DNA from: Streptomyces sp. R44
Lineage (GTDB): Bacteria; Actinomycetota; Actinomycetes; Streptomycetales; Streptomycetaceae
Direction of reading: 5' to 3'
Length of the DNA: 64,000 nucleotides
NCBI RefSeq assembly: GCF_041053105.1
Contig: NZ_CP163444.1
Span: 7,348,501-7,412,500, forward strand
In this document: piece after piece, positions 9,391 through 19,187 of the stretch
How the letters are laid out: each line of letters starts with the position of its first letter
Numbering within the stretch: position 1 is the first letter of the stretch
Position numbers and translations under genes: made by a program
Notes under the pieces: model-generated
Databases searched by the model: none
Seen by the model: only the letters and a program-made list of their open reading frames with translations
What the model was told of the DNA's origin: nothing

Positions 9391-9404
9391 TGGAATCGCT
9401 CCCA
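9391..9404. promoter_or_regulatory. Degenerate CebR operator before the GH5-GH6 operon
   Basis: TGGAATCGCTCCCA matches the CebR palindrome at 12 of 14 positions, with one intact half-site (CGCTCCCA). It lies 50-63 bp upstream of the GH5 start. Weaker binding than the perfect copies would be expected. Confidence 0.75.
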
Positions 9405-9496
9405 CTGGGTCGGGCAGACCGTAGCGTCAACAGCCGCCAAGGAAAAGAGGAGTTGGGTAAATTCCCCGGCTTTTGACTTCGACTTCCTCACACACC

Positions 9497-9525
9497 TTGA
9501 CGGCGTGGTGCCCCAACTGCACAGT
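9497..9525 (+). promoter_or_regulatory. Candidate promoter of the GH48 gene
   Basis: TTGACG at 9497-9502 and CACAGT at 9520-9525 with 17-bp spacing resemble a housekeeping sigma promoter. The last base of the -10 is the first base of the perfect CebR operator, so bound CebR would cover the transcription start. The -10 is imperfect. Confidence 0.45.
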
Positions 9526-9538
9526 GGGAGCGCTCCCA
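9525..9538. promoter_or_regulatory. CebR operator before GH48
   Basis: Perfect TGGGAGCGCTCCCA, 77-90 bp upstream of the GH48 start codon, in the divergent GH5/GH48 region. Confidence 0.92.
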
Positions 9539-9614
9539 CTGGTTCAAAGCTTGACTGTCGCACCTTCGAGCTCTTCGCATCCCCACCTCCCGAGCCGCGA
9601 GGAGAACCATCCGC

Positions 9615-12563
9615 ATGTCACGCCTTCGACCGAGAATCGGCCCGAGCATCCGACCCGGCATCCGTCCGAGAACGAGCCCGCGCCTGCGGCTGACCGCCCT
9701 GGCCGCATCGCTCTCCCTGCCCCTCGGCCTCACCGCCGTCGGTGCCCCCGCGGCCCAGGCCGCCGCCGTCCAGTGCAGCGTCGACTACAAGGCCAACGAC
9801 TGGGGTTCGGGCTTCACCGCCGAACTCACGCTCACCAACCGGGCCGCCGAGCCCCTGAACGGCTGGACGCTGACGTACTCCTACGCCGGCGACCAGAAGC
9901 TCACCAACGGCTGGAGCGGCGTCTGGTCGCAGTCCGGCAGGAACGTCACGGTGACCAACACCTCCTGGAACGGCACCCTCGCCGCGGGCGCCGCCCTCAC
10001 CACCGGCGCCCAGTTCACCTACAGCGGGACCAACGCGGCCCCCACCGGCTTCGCCGTCAACGGCACCACCTGCGCCGGCGCCCATCAGCCCCCGGTCGCG
10101 GTCCTGACCAGCCCGGCCCCGGGAGCCGTCTACACCGAGGGCGACGCGGTGCCGCTCGCCGCCACCGCCGCCGCGGCCGACGGCGCCACGGTCGGCAAGG
10201 TGGAGTTCTACAGCGACACCACCCTGCTCGGCACCGACACCACCGCGCCCTTCAGCTACAGCGCGGCCGGTCTCGCCACCGGCGCCCACTCCCTCTACGC
10301 CAAGGCCTACGACAGCCTCGGCGCCTCCGCCGAGTCGGCCCCCGTCGGCATCACGGTCGCCGCAGGCCCCGCGCTCGTCGCCTCCCCGAGCCGACTCGGC
10401 GTACGGCAGGGCGGCACCGGCACCTTCGACCTGAAGCTCTCCACCGCGCCCACCACCAACGTCGCGGTGAGCGTCGCCCGCACCTCCGGCAACACCAACC
10501 TCACCGCGACCCCGGCGAGCCTCACCTTCACCCCGGCGAACTGGAACACCGCCCAGAAGGTGACCGTCGCCGCCGCGGCCACCGGCACCGGCTCCGCCGT
10601 CTTCACCGCGACCGCCCCCGGCCACGCCAAGGCCGAGGTCACCGTCGCCCAGCTGGCCGCGAACTCCACGTACGACGCGCGCTTCCTCGACCTCCACGGG
10701 AAGATCACCGACCCGGCCAACGGCTACTTCTCGCCCGAGGGCATCCCGTACCACTCCGTCGAGACCCTGATCGTCGAGGCCCCCGACCACGGGCACGAGA
10801 CGACCTCGGAGGCGTACAGCTACCTCATCTGGCTCCAGGCCATGTACGGCAAGATCACCGGCGACTGGACCAAGTTCAACGGCGCCTGGGACACCATGGA
10901 GAAATTCATGATCCCCACCCACGCCGACCAGCCCACCACCTCCTCCTACAACGCCTCCAAGCCGGCCACGTACGCCCCCGAGTGGGACCTTCCCTCGCAG
11001 TACCCGGCGAAGCTCGACTCCGGAGTCACCTCCGGCTCCGACCCGATCGCCGGCGAGCTCAAGAGCGCCTACGGCACCGACGACATCTACGGCATGCACT
11101 GGATCCAGGACGTCGACAACGTCTACGGCTACGGCAACGAGCCCGGGAAGTGCTCCGCGGGACCGACGGCGACCGGCCCCTCGTACATCAACACCTTCCA
11201 GCGCGGCCCGCAGGAGTCCGTCTGGGAGACCGTCACCCACCCCACCTGCGACAACTTCTCCTTCGGCGGCAAGAACGGCTATCTGGACCTCTTCACCGGT
11301 GACTCCTCCTACGCCAAGCAGTGGAAGTTCACCGACGCCCCCGACGCCGACGCCCGCGCCGTCCAGGCCGCCTACTGGGCCGACCTGTGGGCCAAGGAGC
11401 AGGGCAAGGGCGCCCAGGTGTCCGCGACCGTCGGCAAGGCCGCCAAGATGGGTGACTACCTGCGGTACGCCATGTTCGACAAGTACTTCAAGAAGGTCGG
11501 CGGCTGCGTCGGACCGACCGCCTGCCCGGCCGGCACCGGCAAGGACAGCGCCCACTACCTGCTGTCCTGGTACTACGCCTGGGGCGGCGCCACCGACACC
11601 TCCGCCGGCTGGTCCTGGCGCATCGGCTCCAGCCACAACCACAGCGGCTACCAGAACCCCCTCGCCGCCTACGCCCTGAGCTCGTACGCCCCGCTCAAGC
11701 CCAAGTCGGCGACGGGCGCGGCGGACTGGGCGACCAGCCTCGGCCGGCAGCTGGAGTTCTACCGCTGGCTCCAGTCGGACGAGGGCGCCATCGCGGGCGG
11801 CGCCACCAACAGCTGGCAGGGGCGCTACGCCACCCCGCCGGCCGGTACCCCCACCTTCCACGGCATGTACTACGACGAGAAGCCCGTCTACCACGACCCG
11901 GCGTCGAACCAGTGGTTCGGCTTCCAGGCCTGGTCGATGGAGCGGGTCGCCGAGTACTACCAGCAGACCGGCGACGCCAAGGCGAAGACCGTCCTCGACA
12001 AGTGGGTCTCCTGGGCCCTGTCGAAGACCACGATCAACCCCGACGGCACCTACCGCGTCCCCTCCACCCTCCAGTGGTCCGGCGCGCCCGACACCTGGAA
12101 CGCGGCGAGCCCCGGCGCCAACGCCGGACTCCACGTCACCGTCGCCGACTACACCGACGACGTCGGTGTCGCCGCCGCCTACGCCAAGACGCTCACCTAC
12201 TACGCGGCCAGGTCCGGCCACGCCGAGGCCAAGCGCGTCGCCAAGGCCCTCCTCGACGGCATGTGGGACCACCACCGGGACCCGCTGGGCATCGCCGTCC
12301 CGGAGACCCGCGCCGACTACAACCGCTTCGACGACCCCGTGTACGTGCCGAGCGGCTGGACCGGCAGCATGCCGAACGGCGACGTGGTGAACTCCTCGTC
12401 GACCTTCGCCTCGATCCGTTCCTTCTACAAGAACGACCCGGCCTGGCCGAAGGTCGAGGCCTACCTGGCGGGCGGCGCCGCGCCCGTCTTCACCTACCAC
12501 CGGTTCTGGGCCCAGGCGGACATCGCCCTGGCCATGGGCTCGTACGCGGAGCTCCTCGAATAG
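9615..12563 (+). CDS. Secreted GH48 cellulase with CBM2 and two extra beta-sandwich domains
   Basis: Processive reducing-end cellobiohydrolase, 982 aa. Layout: long Arg-rich signal peptide (1-51), CBM2 (about 54-153), an Ig-like domain (about 157-248), a second beta-sandwich (about 254-346, with the motif [18 protein letters not shown] seen in Calx-beta-like repeats), and the GH48 domain (about 352-982). The active-site motif [13 protein letters not shown] (about 391-403) carries the catalytic acid. CBM2 is at the N-terminus. GAGGAG precedes the ATG. Divergent from the GH5-GH6 operon with a perfect CebR operator. Together GH5, GH6 and GH48 form a complete set for crystalline cellulose. Confidence 0.95.
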   Translation: MSRLRPRIGPSIRPGIRPRTSPRLRLTALAASLSLPLGLTAVGAPAAQAAAVQCSVDYKANDWGSGFTAELTLTNRAAEPLNGWTLTYSYAGDQKLTNGWSGVWSQSGRNVTVTNTSWNGTLAAGAALTTGAQFTYSGTNAAPTGFAVNGTTCAGAHQPPVAVLTSPAPGAVYTEGDAVPLAATAAAADGATVGKVEFYSDTTLLGTDTTAPFSYSAAGLATGAHSLYAKAYDSLGASAESAPVGITVAAGPALVASPSRLGVRQGGTGTFDLKLSTAPTTNVAVSVARTSGNTNLTATPASLTFTPANWNTAQKVTVAAAATGTGSAVFTATAPGHAKAEVTVAQLAANSTYDARFLDLHGKITDPANGYFSPEGIPYHSVETLIVEAPDHGHETTSEAYSYLIWLQAMYGKITGDWTKFNGAWDTMEKFMIPTHADQPTTSSYNASKPATYAPEWDLPSQYPAKLDSGVTSGSDPIAGELKSAYGTDDIYGMHWIQDVDNVYGYGNEPGKCSAGPTATGPSYINTFQRGPQESVWETVTHPTCDNFSFGGKNGYLDLFTGDSSYAKQWKFTDAPDADARAVQAAYWADLWAKEQGKGAQVSATVGKAAKMGDYLRYAMFDKYFKKVGGCVGPTACPAGTGKDSAHYLLSWYYAWGGATDTSAGWSWRIGSSHNHSGYQNPLAAYALSSYAPLKPKSATGAADWATSLGRQLEFYRWLQSDEGAIAGGATNSWQGRYATPPAGTPTFHGMYYDEKPVYHDPASNQWFGFQAWSMERVAEYYQQTGDAKAKTVLDKWVSWALSKTTINPDGTYRVPSTLQWSGAPDTWNAASPGANAGLHVTVADYTDDVGVAAAYAKTLTYYAARSGHAEAKRVAKALLDGMWDHHRDPLGIAVPETRADYNRFDDPVYVPSGWTGSMPNGDVVNSSSTFASIRSFYKNDPAWPKVEAYLAGGAAPVFTYHRFWAQADIALAMGSYAELLE

Positions 12564-12564
12564 C

Positions 12565-12636
12565 AGCCCGCCCCGCGAGAGCGGGCTCCGCGTACGACGA
12601 GGCCGGGCGGCCCCCTTCTCGGGGGTCCGCCCGGCC
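12565..12636 (+). terminator. Tandem hairpins after GH48
   Basis: A 7-bp stem (12565-12571 with 12581-12587) begins just after the GH48 stop. It is followed by a stronger hairpin, 10 bp outer (12601-12610 with 12627-12636) plus 5 bp inner (12611-12615 with 12621-12625) and a one-base bulge. No U-tract is evident, as is usual in actinobacteria. Confidence 0.7.
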
Positions 12637-12656
12637 CACGGCTGCCGGGAGTCCGC

Positions 12657-13012
12657 TCAGCTCGGGGTGCCGACCTCCTCCACGCCGAGGTACATCACCG
12701 AGGGGTGGACGGGGTTGAAGGCGATGGCGGAGACGCCGTCGAAGGCGTTGTGGGTCCTGGTGACCCGTGCCCGTGGCCGCGTCGAGGCGGAAGAGGTCGG
12801 TGCCGTAGCCCATGAAGTGCGTGCCGTACTCGAAGTGGAGGACGTTCGGGTCGGCGCTGGAGCTCGCTGTTGCGGGTGGCGAGGAGCGTGTCTGCCGTAC
12901 CGAGTGCGACGAGACCGTGCGTGTAGCTGACGGGCTTGAGCGTGCCGGTGGTGCCGGCGACGGTCGCTCCGCCGTCGGCGGCCGTGATGACGGCGGTACC
13001 GGTTCGCTTCAT
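12657..13012 (-). pseudogene. Frameshifted remnant of a small beta-propeller-like protein
   Basis: Reading from an ATG at 13012, about 50 plausible residues (starting MKRTGTAVITAADGG) run well. The sensible protein then continues in a second frame (ADPNVLHFEYGTHFMGYGT) and finally in a third (RVTRTHNAFDGVSAIAFNPV) to a TGA at 12657-12659. Two indels, near 12857 and near 12770, therefore break one original gene of about 115 codons. The pieces resemble blade segments of YncE/WD40-like propellers, but the family is not recognised with confidence. Sequencing error at both places is the alternative; the region is otherwise ordinary in composition. Confidence 0.6.
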
Positions 13013-13061
13013 GGGTTGCCTCCCTTCGGGGTGGGGCGCACAGGCGCTTGTTGTCGACCCG

Positions 13062-13090
13062 TTGACGGCTCGGGTCTCCGCTCCTACGTT
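13062..13090 (+). promoter_or_regulatory. Candidate promoter of the GH51 gene
   Basis: TTGACG (13062-13067) and TACGTT (13085-13090) are separated by 17 bp, close to the housekeeping sigma consensus, 60 bp before the GH51 start. A less GC-rich stretch around 13108-13130 follows and could hold an operator. Confidence 0.55.
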
Positions 13091-13150
13091 CTCGTTCGGA
13101 CATACGGCTATTGGTCGATATTTCGAACGCCCCCAGTGAGAGGCAATCGC

Positions 13151-14665
13151 ATGTCACTTCCCGAGCCCGCCGCCCGTTTCGCCCTCGACCCCGACTTCAC
13201 CGTCGGCCCCGTCGACCCCCGTCTCTTCGGCTCCTTCGTCGAGCACCTCGGGCGCTGCGTCTACACCGGCCTCCACGAGCCCGGCCACCCCGCCGCCGAC
13301 GAGGACGGGCTGCGCACCGACGTCCTGGAACTCGTCCGCGAGCTCGGCGTCACCGCCGTCCGCTACCCCGGCGGCAACTTCGTCTCCGGACACCGCTGGG
13401 AGGACGGGGTCGGCCCGGTCGAACAGCGGCCGCGCCGGCTCGACGTCGCCTGGCGGTCCACCGAGACCAACCGCTTCGGCCTGGGCGAGTTCATGGCCTT
13501 CCTGCGGAAGCTCGGCCCGCTGGCCGAGCCGATGATGGCGCTCAACCTCGGCACCCGGGGCATCACCGAGGCCATGGACCTCGTCGAGTACGCCAACCAC
13601 CCCGGCGGCACCGAACTCTCCGACCTGCGCATCGCCCACGGCGACAAGGACCCCTTCGGCATCCGCCTGTGGTGCCTCGGCAACGAGATGGACGGCACCT
13701 GGCAGACCGGCCACAGGACGGCGGAGGAGTACGGCCGGCTCGCCGCCCGGACCGCACGGGCCCTGCGCCGGATCGACCCCGGGCTCGAACTCGTCGCCTG
13801 CGGCAGCTCCGGGCGCGGCATGCCGACCTTCGCCGCCTGGGAGGCCACCGTCCTCGCGGAGACGTACGAGGTCGTCGACCACGTCTCGCTGCACGCCTAC
13901 TACGAGGAGACCGACGGCGACCGCGACTCCTTCCTCGCCTCCGCCGTCGACATGGAGGCCTTCATCGAGGAGGTCGTCGCCACCTGCGACCACGTCGGCG
14001 CCCGGCTGAAGTCCCCCAGGAAGCTCACCCTCTCCTTCGACGAGTGGAACGTCTGGTACCAGCGCCGGCCCCATCCGCACCCGGTGGAGGACTGGCAGGA
14101 GGCACCGCGTCTCCTGGAGGACGTCTACACCGTCACCGACGCCGTCGTCCTCGGCAGCCTCCTGATCGCCCTGCTGCGTCACGCCGACCGCGTCGCGGTC
14201 GCCTGCCTCGCCCAACTGGTCAACGTGATCGCCCCGATCATGACCGAGCCCGGCGGTCCCGCCTGGCGCCAGACGACCTTCTTCCCCTTCGCCCAGGCGT
14301 CCCGGTACGGCCGGGGGACCGTGCTCGACGTGCGCGTGACCTCGCCGACGTACCCCACGGACCGCTTCGGGGACGTCCCGCTGCTGCACGCCACGGCCGT
14401 GCGCGGCGAGGACGGCGCGGTGACGGTCTTCGCCGTCAACCGCGGCCGGAACGCGCCCCTGCCGCTGGAGGTGGCCCTGCGCGGTCTCGATCTGAGCCGG
14501 GTCGTGGAGCACAGTGCGCTCGCCGACGCGGACCCGGAGGCCCGCAACACCCTCGACGCACCGGAGCGGGTCGCGCCGCACGCGGTGGAGGGCACGCGCG
14601 TCGAGGACGGGGTGCTGAGGGCCGTCCTGGAGCCGATGTCCTGGAACGTCGTACGGCTGGTCTGA
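13151..14665 (+). CDS. GH51 alpha-L-arabinofuranosidase
   Basis: Intracellular enzyme removing terminal alpha-L-arabinofuranose from arabino-oligosaccharides, 504 aa, no signal peptide. GH51 landmarks: the start GPVDPRLFGSFVEHLGRCVY, RYPGGNFVSGHRWEDG, the acid/base Glu in LWCLGNEMDG and the nucleophile Glu in LSFDEWNVWY. The C-terminal beta-sandwich ends in MSWNVVRL, as in bacterial GH51 enzymes. ATG chosen after GAGAGG. It stands alone with its own promoter candidate and is not CebR-linked. It would complement the GH53/GH42 galactan genes 20 kb away, since type I arabinogalactan carries arabinose side chains (inference). Confidence 0.95.
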   Translation: MSLPEPAARFALDPDFTVGPVDPRLFGSFVEHLGRCVYTGLHEPGHPAADEDGLRTDVLELVRELGVTAVRYPGGNFVSGHRWEDGVGPVEQRPRRLDVAWRSTETNRFGLGEFMAFLRKLGPLAEPMMALNLGTRGITEAMDLVEYANHPGGTELSDLRIAHGDKDPFGIRLWCLGNEMDGTWQTGHRTAEEYGRLAARTARALRRIDPGLELVACGSSGRGMPTFAAWEATVLAETYEVVDHVSLHAYYEETDGDRDSFLASAVDMEAFIEEVVATCDHVGARLKSPRKLTLSFDEWNVWYQRRPHPHPVEDWQEAPRLLEDVYTVTDAVVLGSLLIALLRHADRVAVACLAQLVNVIAPIMTEPGGPAWRQTTFFPFAQASRYGRGTVLDVRVTSPTYPTDRFGDVPLLHATAVRGEDGAVTVFAVNRGRNAPLPLEVALRGLDLSRVVEHSALADADPEARNTLDAPERVAPHAVEGTRVEDGVLRAVLEPMSWNVVRLV

Positions 14666-14724
14666 CGAGCGGAGGAGGGCGGAGCGGGGTGCGACGTGAG
14701 GGTTCGGCAATACCCGCGTCATAC

Positions 14725-14762
14725 GAAACACCGCGGAAACTTCCGTGTACGCATCGCGAAAT
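14725..14762 (+). promoter_or_regulatory. Candidate GlnR-binding box before amtB
   Basis: Four 5-mers are spaced exactly six bases apart: GAAAC (14725-14729), GAAAC (14736-14740), GTACG (14747-14751), GAAAT (14758-14762). The known Streptomyces GlnR operator is built from alternating GTnAC and GaAAC elements with 6-bp gaps, so this is a good though imperfect match. It lies 46 bp before the amtB ATG. Confidence 0.65.
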
Positions 14763-14794
14763 GCGCCGCCACGAGGCTCTCCCCCAACCCGTAG

Positions 14795-16465
<1,671 letters not shown>

Positions 16466-16474
16466 CACAGGGGC

Positions 16475-16500
16475 CGCGCCGGGGGACCGTTCCCGGCGCG
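16475..16500 (+). terminator. Terminator after glnK
   Basis: Perfect 9-bp GC stem (16475-16483 with 16492-16500) and an 8-nt loop, starting about 10 bp after the glnK stop. Confidence 0.7.
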
Positions 16501-16503
16501 AGA

Positions 16504-16541
16504 GACCTCTCCGGGGTCCGGCCGGAGGGACCTCTCCGGGG
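16504..16541. repeat. 13-bp direct repeat, 25-bp period
   Basis: GACCTCTCCGGGG occurs at 16504-16516 and 16529-16541 between glnK and the ClC gene. It may be a small slippage duplication or paired regulator sites; nothing distinguishes these. Confidence 0.5.
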
Positions 16542-16576
16542 CCGTCGCGACGCCGAATCGACGCGCAGACGCATAT

Positions 16577-16600
16577 CCGTGCCGCCCGCACGGTATATAC
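16577..16600. promoter_or_regulatory. Inverted repeat and AT-rich box before the ClC gene
   Basis: CCGTGC-CGCCC-GCACGG (16577-16593) is followed at once by TATATAC, one of the few AT-rich runs nearby and a plausible -10. It lies about 30-100 bp before the possible starts of the ClC gene, so an operator next to a promoter is a reasonable guess. Confidence 0.4.
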
Positions 16601-16630
16601 GCCCGCATATGCGCCGCTATCGCCCCCCCC

Positions 16631-18064
16631 GTGCCTCACCGACCTGGCCTCCTGGGGTGGTGCCGAGTCGAGGAGGACCCCATCGCAGGAACCCCACCGC
16701 AGCCCTCGGCGGACGCTCCGGGAAGCCAGCCTCAGGAAGCCGACCTGCTGCGGACCATGCTGCGGCGACCCGAATACCGCAAGGGTCTGGTGTTCTCCGG
16801 GCTGATCGGCATTCCGGTGGCGCTCGTCGCCTTCTGGTTCCTCGTGCTGCTGCACGAGCTGGAGCAGTTCATCTGGACGGACTGGCCCAGGGACCTGGGC
16901 TGGAAGCAGGCCCCCTGGTGGTGGGGGCTCGCCCTGCTGCCGGTCGCCGGCCTTCTCGTCGGTCTGGTGGTCGCACGCCTTCCCGGCCGGGGCGGGCACA
17001 TTCCGGCCGGCGGGCTGCACGCGGGAGGCATCTCGAAGGGGGCGCTGCCCGGTGTCGTCCTCGCCGCGGTGGCCGGTCTTCCGCTGGGCGCCGTCCTGGG
17101 GCCCGAGGCGCCGTTGATCGCCCTCGGCGGAGGGCTGGCGCTGTTCTTCGCCGGCCTGGTCCGGGCACCGCAGACGCAGGCGAGCACGGCGCTGCTCGGC
17201 GCCGCGGGGGCGGCAGCGGCCATTTCCGCGCTCTTCGGGAACCCGGTGGTCGGCGCCGTGCTGCTCATGGAAGTGGCCGGGGTGGGCGGACCCCAGCTGT
17301 TCGCGGTGATCCTTCCGGCCCTGCTGTCCAGCGGCGTGGGAGCGCTGATCTTCACCGGGTTCGTCCACTGGACGGGACTGGAGACGGGAAGCCTCGACAT
17401 CGGTCTGCCCGCGCCGCCACCGCTCGACGCGGCGGATGTGCTGTGGGTACTCGTGGTGGCGCCCGCTGTCGCGTTCGTCGTCCACTGGACCCTCGTGGGC
17501 GGCCGGTTCGCGGCACGCTTCGTGGTGAGCCGGATCGTACGGAACACCGTTCTCTGCGCGACGGGCGCGGCGGTCTGCATCACGCTCTACGCCGTCACCA
17601 CCGGCCGCTCGCCCGCGGACGCGGCCCTGTCCGGCGAGGCCACGCTGTCCGACCTGGCACATGATCCCCACGCGTGGTCGGTGGGCGCCCTCGTCGCGGT
17701 GCTGGTCTTCAAGGGTCTCGCGTACACGCTGTGTCTGGGCAGCCTCCGCGGTGGCCCCGTCTTTCCCGCCCTGTTCCTGGGCGGGGCGACCGGAGTCCTG
17801 CTGGCCCCGCTGCCGGGCCTGGGTCTGGTGCCGGCGATGGCGGTCGGGATGGCCGCCTCGGTGACCGCGGCCCTGCGACTGCCCGTGAGCAGTGTGATCC
17901 TGGTCGTGCTCCTGCTGGGTAACGTCGAGACGGTGGCCCTGGTGGTGCTGGCCACCGTCCTGTCCTTCGTCGTCACCGAGCTCCTGCCGCAGGGCCCTCG
18001 CATCCCCGCCTTCGGCGAGCGGCCGGCCGGGCGGGGCAACCGTCCCTCGCCCCGGCGGCCCTGA
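16631..18064 (+). CDS. ClC-family chloride channel or transporter
   Basis: Polytopic membrane protein of the voltage-gated ClC family, 477 aa from a GTG at 16631. The anion-filter motifs are recognisable but modified: GRGGHIPAGG (for GSGIP), GPEAPLIALGGG (for GREGP) and GSLRGGPVFPALFLGG (for GxFxP). The start is uncertain: the GTG has no ribosome site, while a strong GAGGAGG (about 16670-16676) stands six bases before an ATC codon at 16682, which would need a rare start codon. The helix part begins near residue 50, so either start leaves the core intact. Whether it is a channel or H+/Cl- exchanger is not clear from the sequence. Confidence 0.85.
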   Translation: MPHRPGLLGWCRVEEDPIAGTPPQPSADAPGSQPQEADLLRTMLRRPEYRKGLVFSGLIGIPVALVAFWFLVLLHELEQFIWTDWPRDLGWKQAPWWWGLALLPVAGLLVGLVVARLPGRGGHIPAGGLHAGGISKGALPGVVLAAVAGLPLGAVLGPEAPLIALGGGLALFFAGLVRAPQTQASTALLGAAGAAAAISALFGNPVVGAVLLMEVAGVGGPQLFAVILPALLSSGVGALIFTGFVHWTGLETGSLDIGLPAPPPLDAADVLWVLVVAPAVAFVVHWTLVGGRFAARFVVSRIVRNTVLCATGAAVCITLYAVTTGRSPADAALSGEATLSDLAHDPHAWSVGALVAVLVFKGLAYTLCLGSLRGGPVFPALFLGGATGVLLAPLPGLGLVPAMAVGMAASVTAALRLPVSSVILVVLLLGNVETVALVVLATVLSFVVTELLPQGPRIPAFGERPAGRGNRPSPRRP

Positions 18065-18100
18065 GCCACCCGGGGCGAGGCCGGGCCCTGCGCCTGCGGG

Positions 18101-18388
18101 TCAGGAGGCGAGGATCTTGCTCTTCTGAGCCGCGAACTCCTCCTCGGTCAGCACGCCTTGCTCCTTCAGCTGCCCGAGTTCCTTGAGCTGAGCGATCTTG
18201 TCGCTCATGTCGTCGGCCGGCGCGGCGGGTGCCGGCGCGGCGGCCGGTGGCGGTGCGTACTGCTGGGGCGCCGGCTCCTCCTGCCGGGCCCATCGGCCCG
18301 CCTGGCGTCGCGAGACCCTGTTGGAGACGGCGGTCGCCGTCCCGGCCACTACCGCGGTGCGTGCCACACCTCGAAGAAGTCCTGGCAT
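18101..18388 (-). CDS. SHOCT-domain protein
   Basis: Small protein, 95 aa. A short basic/hydrophobic N-terminus (LLRGVARTAVVAGTATAV) could be a membrane anchor, followed by an Ala/Pro-rich linker and a C-terminal SHOCT motif (IAQLKELGQLKEQGVLTEEEF) ending KSKILAS. SHOCT is a short oligomerisation helix pair found at protein ends. ATG at 18388 follows GAGGAGG. It is 57 bp downstream of the DUF6325 gene and probably in one transcript; this pairing recurs in actinobacteria. Function unknown. Confidence 0.85.
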   Translation of the reverse strand: MPGLLRGVARTAVVAGTATAVSNRVSRRQAGRWARQEEPAPQQYAPPPAAAPAPAAPADDMSDKIAQLKELGQLKEQGVLTEEEFAAQKSKILAS

Positions 18389-18445
18389 GTCGGTCCTCCT
18401 CGGCCGCATTCGGGTGGATCGGCCTTCTCGGCCGTCCGGTCGGTG

Positions 18446-18904
18446 TCAGGCGGCGGCGGTGCCGCCCGTCCCCTCCTCGGCCTCCAGCGAGGCCAGCAGG
18501 GCCTGTACGGGAATGCGCCCGCCGGCCACGAGCTGCGCGCCGCCGCGCCGCAGTTCCCGCGCCAAGGGGGCGGCCCAGAGGTTCTCGTAGATGAGGATGC
18601 CGGCGGAGTTGCCCGGTTCGAGGGCCGCCCCCGCCTCGTCCAGGTCGTCCTGTCCGAGGAGCCCCGACGAGGAGCCCTCGAACACGGCCAGGTCCAACTC
18701 ACCGTCGGCGTCGAAGTCCCGAAGTTCCATGCCGACGACACTGCCGTCGGCGTCCTTCCGGACGAACACGAGATCGAGAATGCGGACGATGCCTCTGTCC
18801 ACCAGGTCGAGGAGCATCGGCAGCCCCTTGCCCGTCATGCGATTGCCGGGAAACTCGATGACCAGAAAGTCCACCGGTCCCATGTCCTCGAATTCGTCGC
18901 TCAT
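18446..18904 (-). CDS. DUF6325 family protein (DUF1269-like)
   Basis: Soluble protein, 152 aa, with the family opening MGPVDFLVIEFPGNRMTGKG and LVDRGIVRILDLVFVRKDADG. The C-terminal half contains an Ala/Glu-rich helix and ENLWAAPLARELRRGGAQLV. The family is common in actinobacteria, often with SHOCT proteins, and has been linked by context to stress genes, but no reaction is known. ATG 18904 follows GGAG. First gene of the pair with the SHOCT gene. About 280 bp of non-coding sequence separate it from the divergent LacI gene. Confidence 0.85.
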   Translation of the reverse strand: MSDEFEDMGPVDFLVIEFPGNRMTGKGLPMLLDLVDRGIVRILDLVFVRKDADGSVVGMELRDFDADGELDLAVFEGSSSGLLGQDDLDEAGAALEPGNSAGILIYENLWAAPLARELRRGGAQLVAGGRIPVQALLASLEAEEGTGGTAAA

Positions 18905-19097
18905 GACCACTCCACACGCGGTTGGTGAGCACCTGACCGAACGCGCCCCCGTCCGTGTCGCATCTCCGCGGACGCGACCGGGGGCAGTCCCGATCCCATT
19001 CGAGCATCCGCCGGAGCGCTTCGCACCTCCACGGGACGCCCGTCCCCCGGGGTGTGGGCGAGCGCGCCCCCGGACACCGGAGTCTTCGCGGTCCGTC

Positions 19098-19127
19098 TGG
19101 ACAGCTCAGCGAGCCGACGCCTAGGGT
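19098..19127 (+). promoter_or_regulatory. Candidate promoter of the LacI-ECF operon
   Basis: TGGACA (19098-19103) and TAGGGT (19122-19127) with an 18-bp spacer, 60 bp before the LacI-type start. The rest of the 18905-19187 gap shows no strong palindrome or repeat. Confidence 0.45.
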
Positions 19128-19187
19128 CAGGAGCCGAATCCTCGGGCGGTCGCCCGGAACACACGGGAACCGTCCAGGAGCACGCAC

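Noticed and set aside
9342..9563. N-terminal extension of GH5 to 9563
   Set aside because: The extension would cover the CebR operators and lies before a proper signal peptide starting at 9341.
9618..12500. Long open frame antisense to GH48 (about 960 codons)
   Set aside because: Gly/Val/Arg-rich translation without family motifs; it is a mirror of the high third-position GC of the real gene.
13108..13130. Possible shared IclR operator (GATATTTCGAAC here, GATATCGAAC near 27649)
   Set aside because: Only a short stretch agrees and neither copy is a convincing palindrome; kept as coincidence.
17337..17350. CebR-like sequence TGGGAGCGCTGATC
   Set aside because: Inside the ClC coding region and matches well only on one half.
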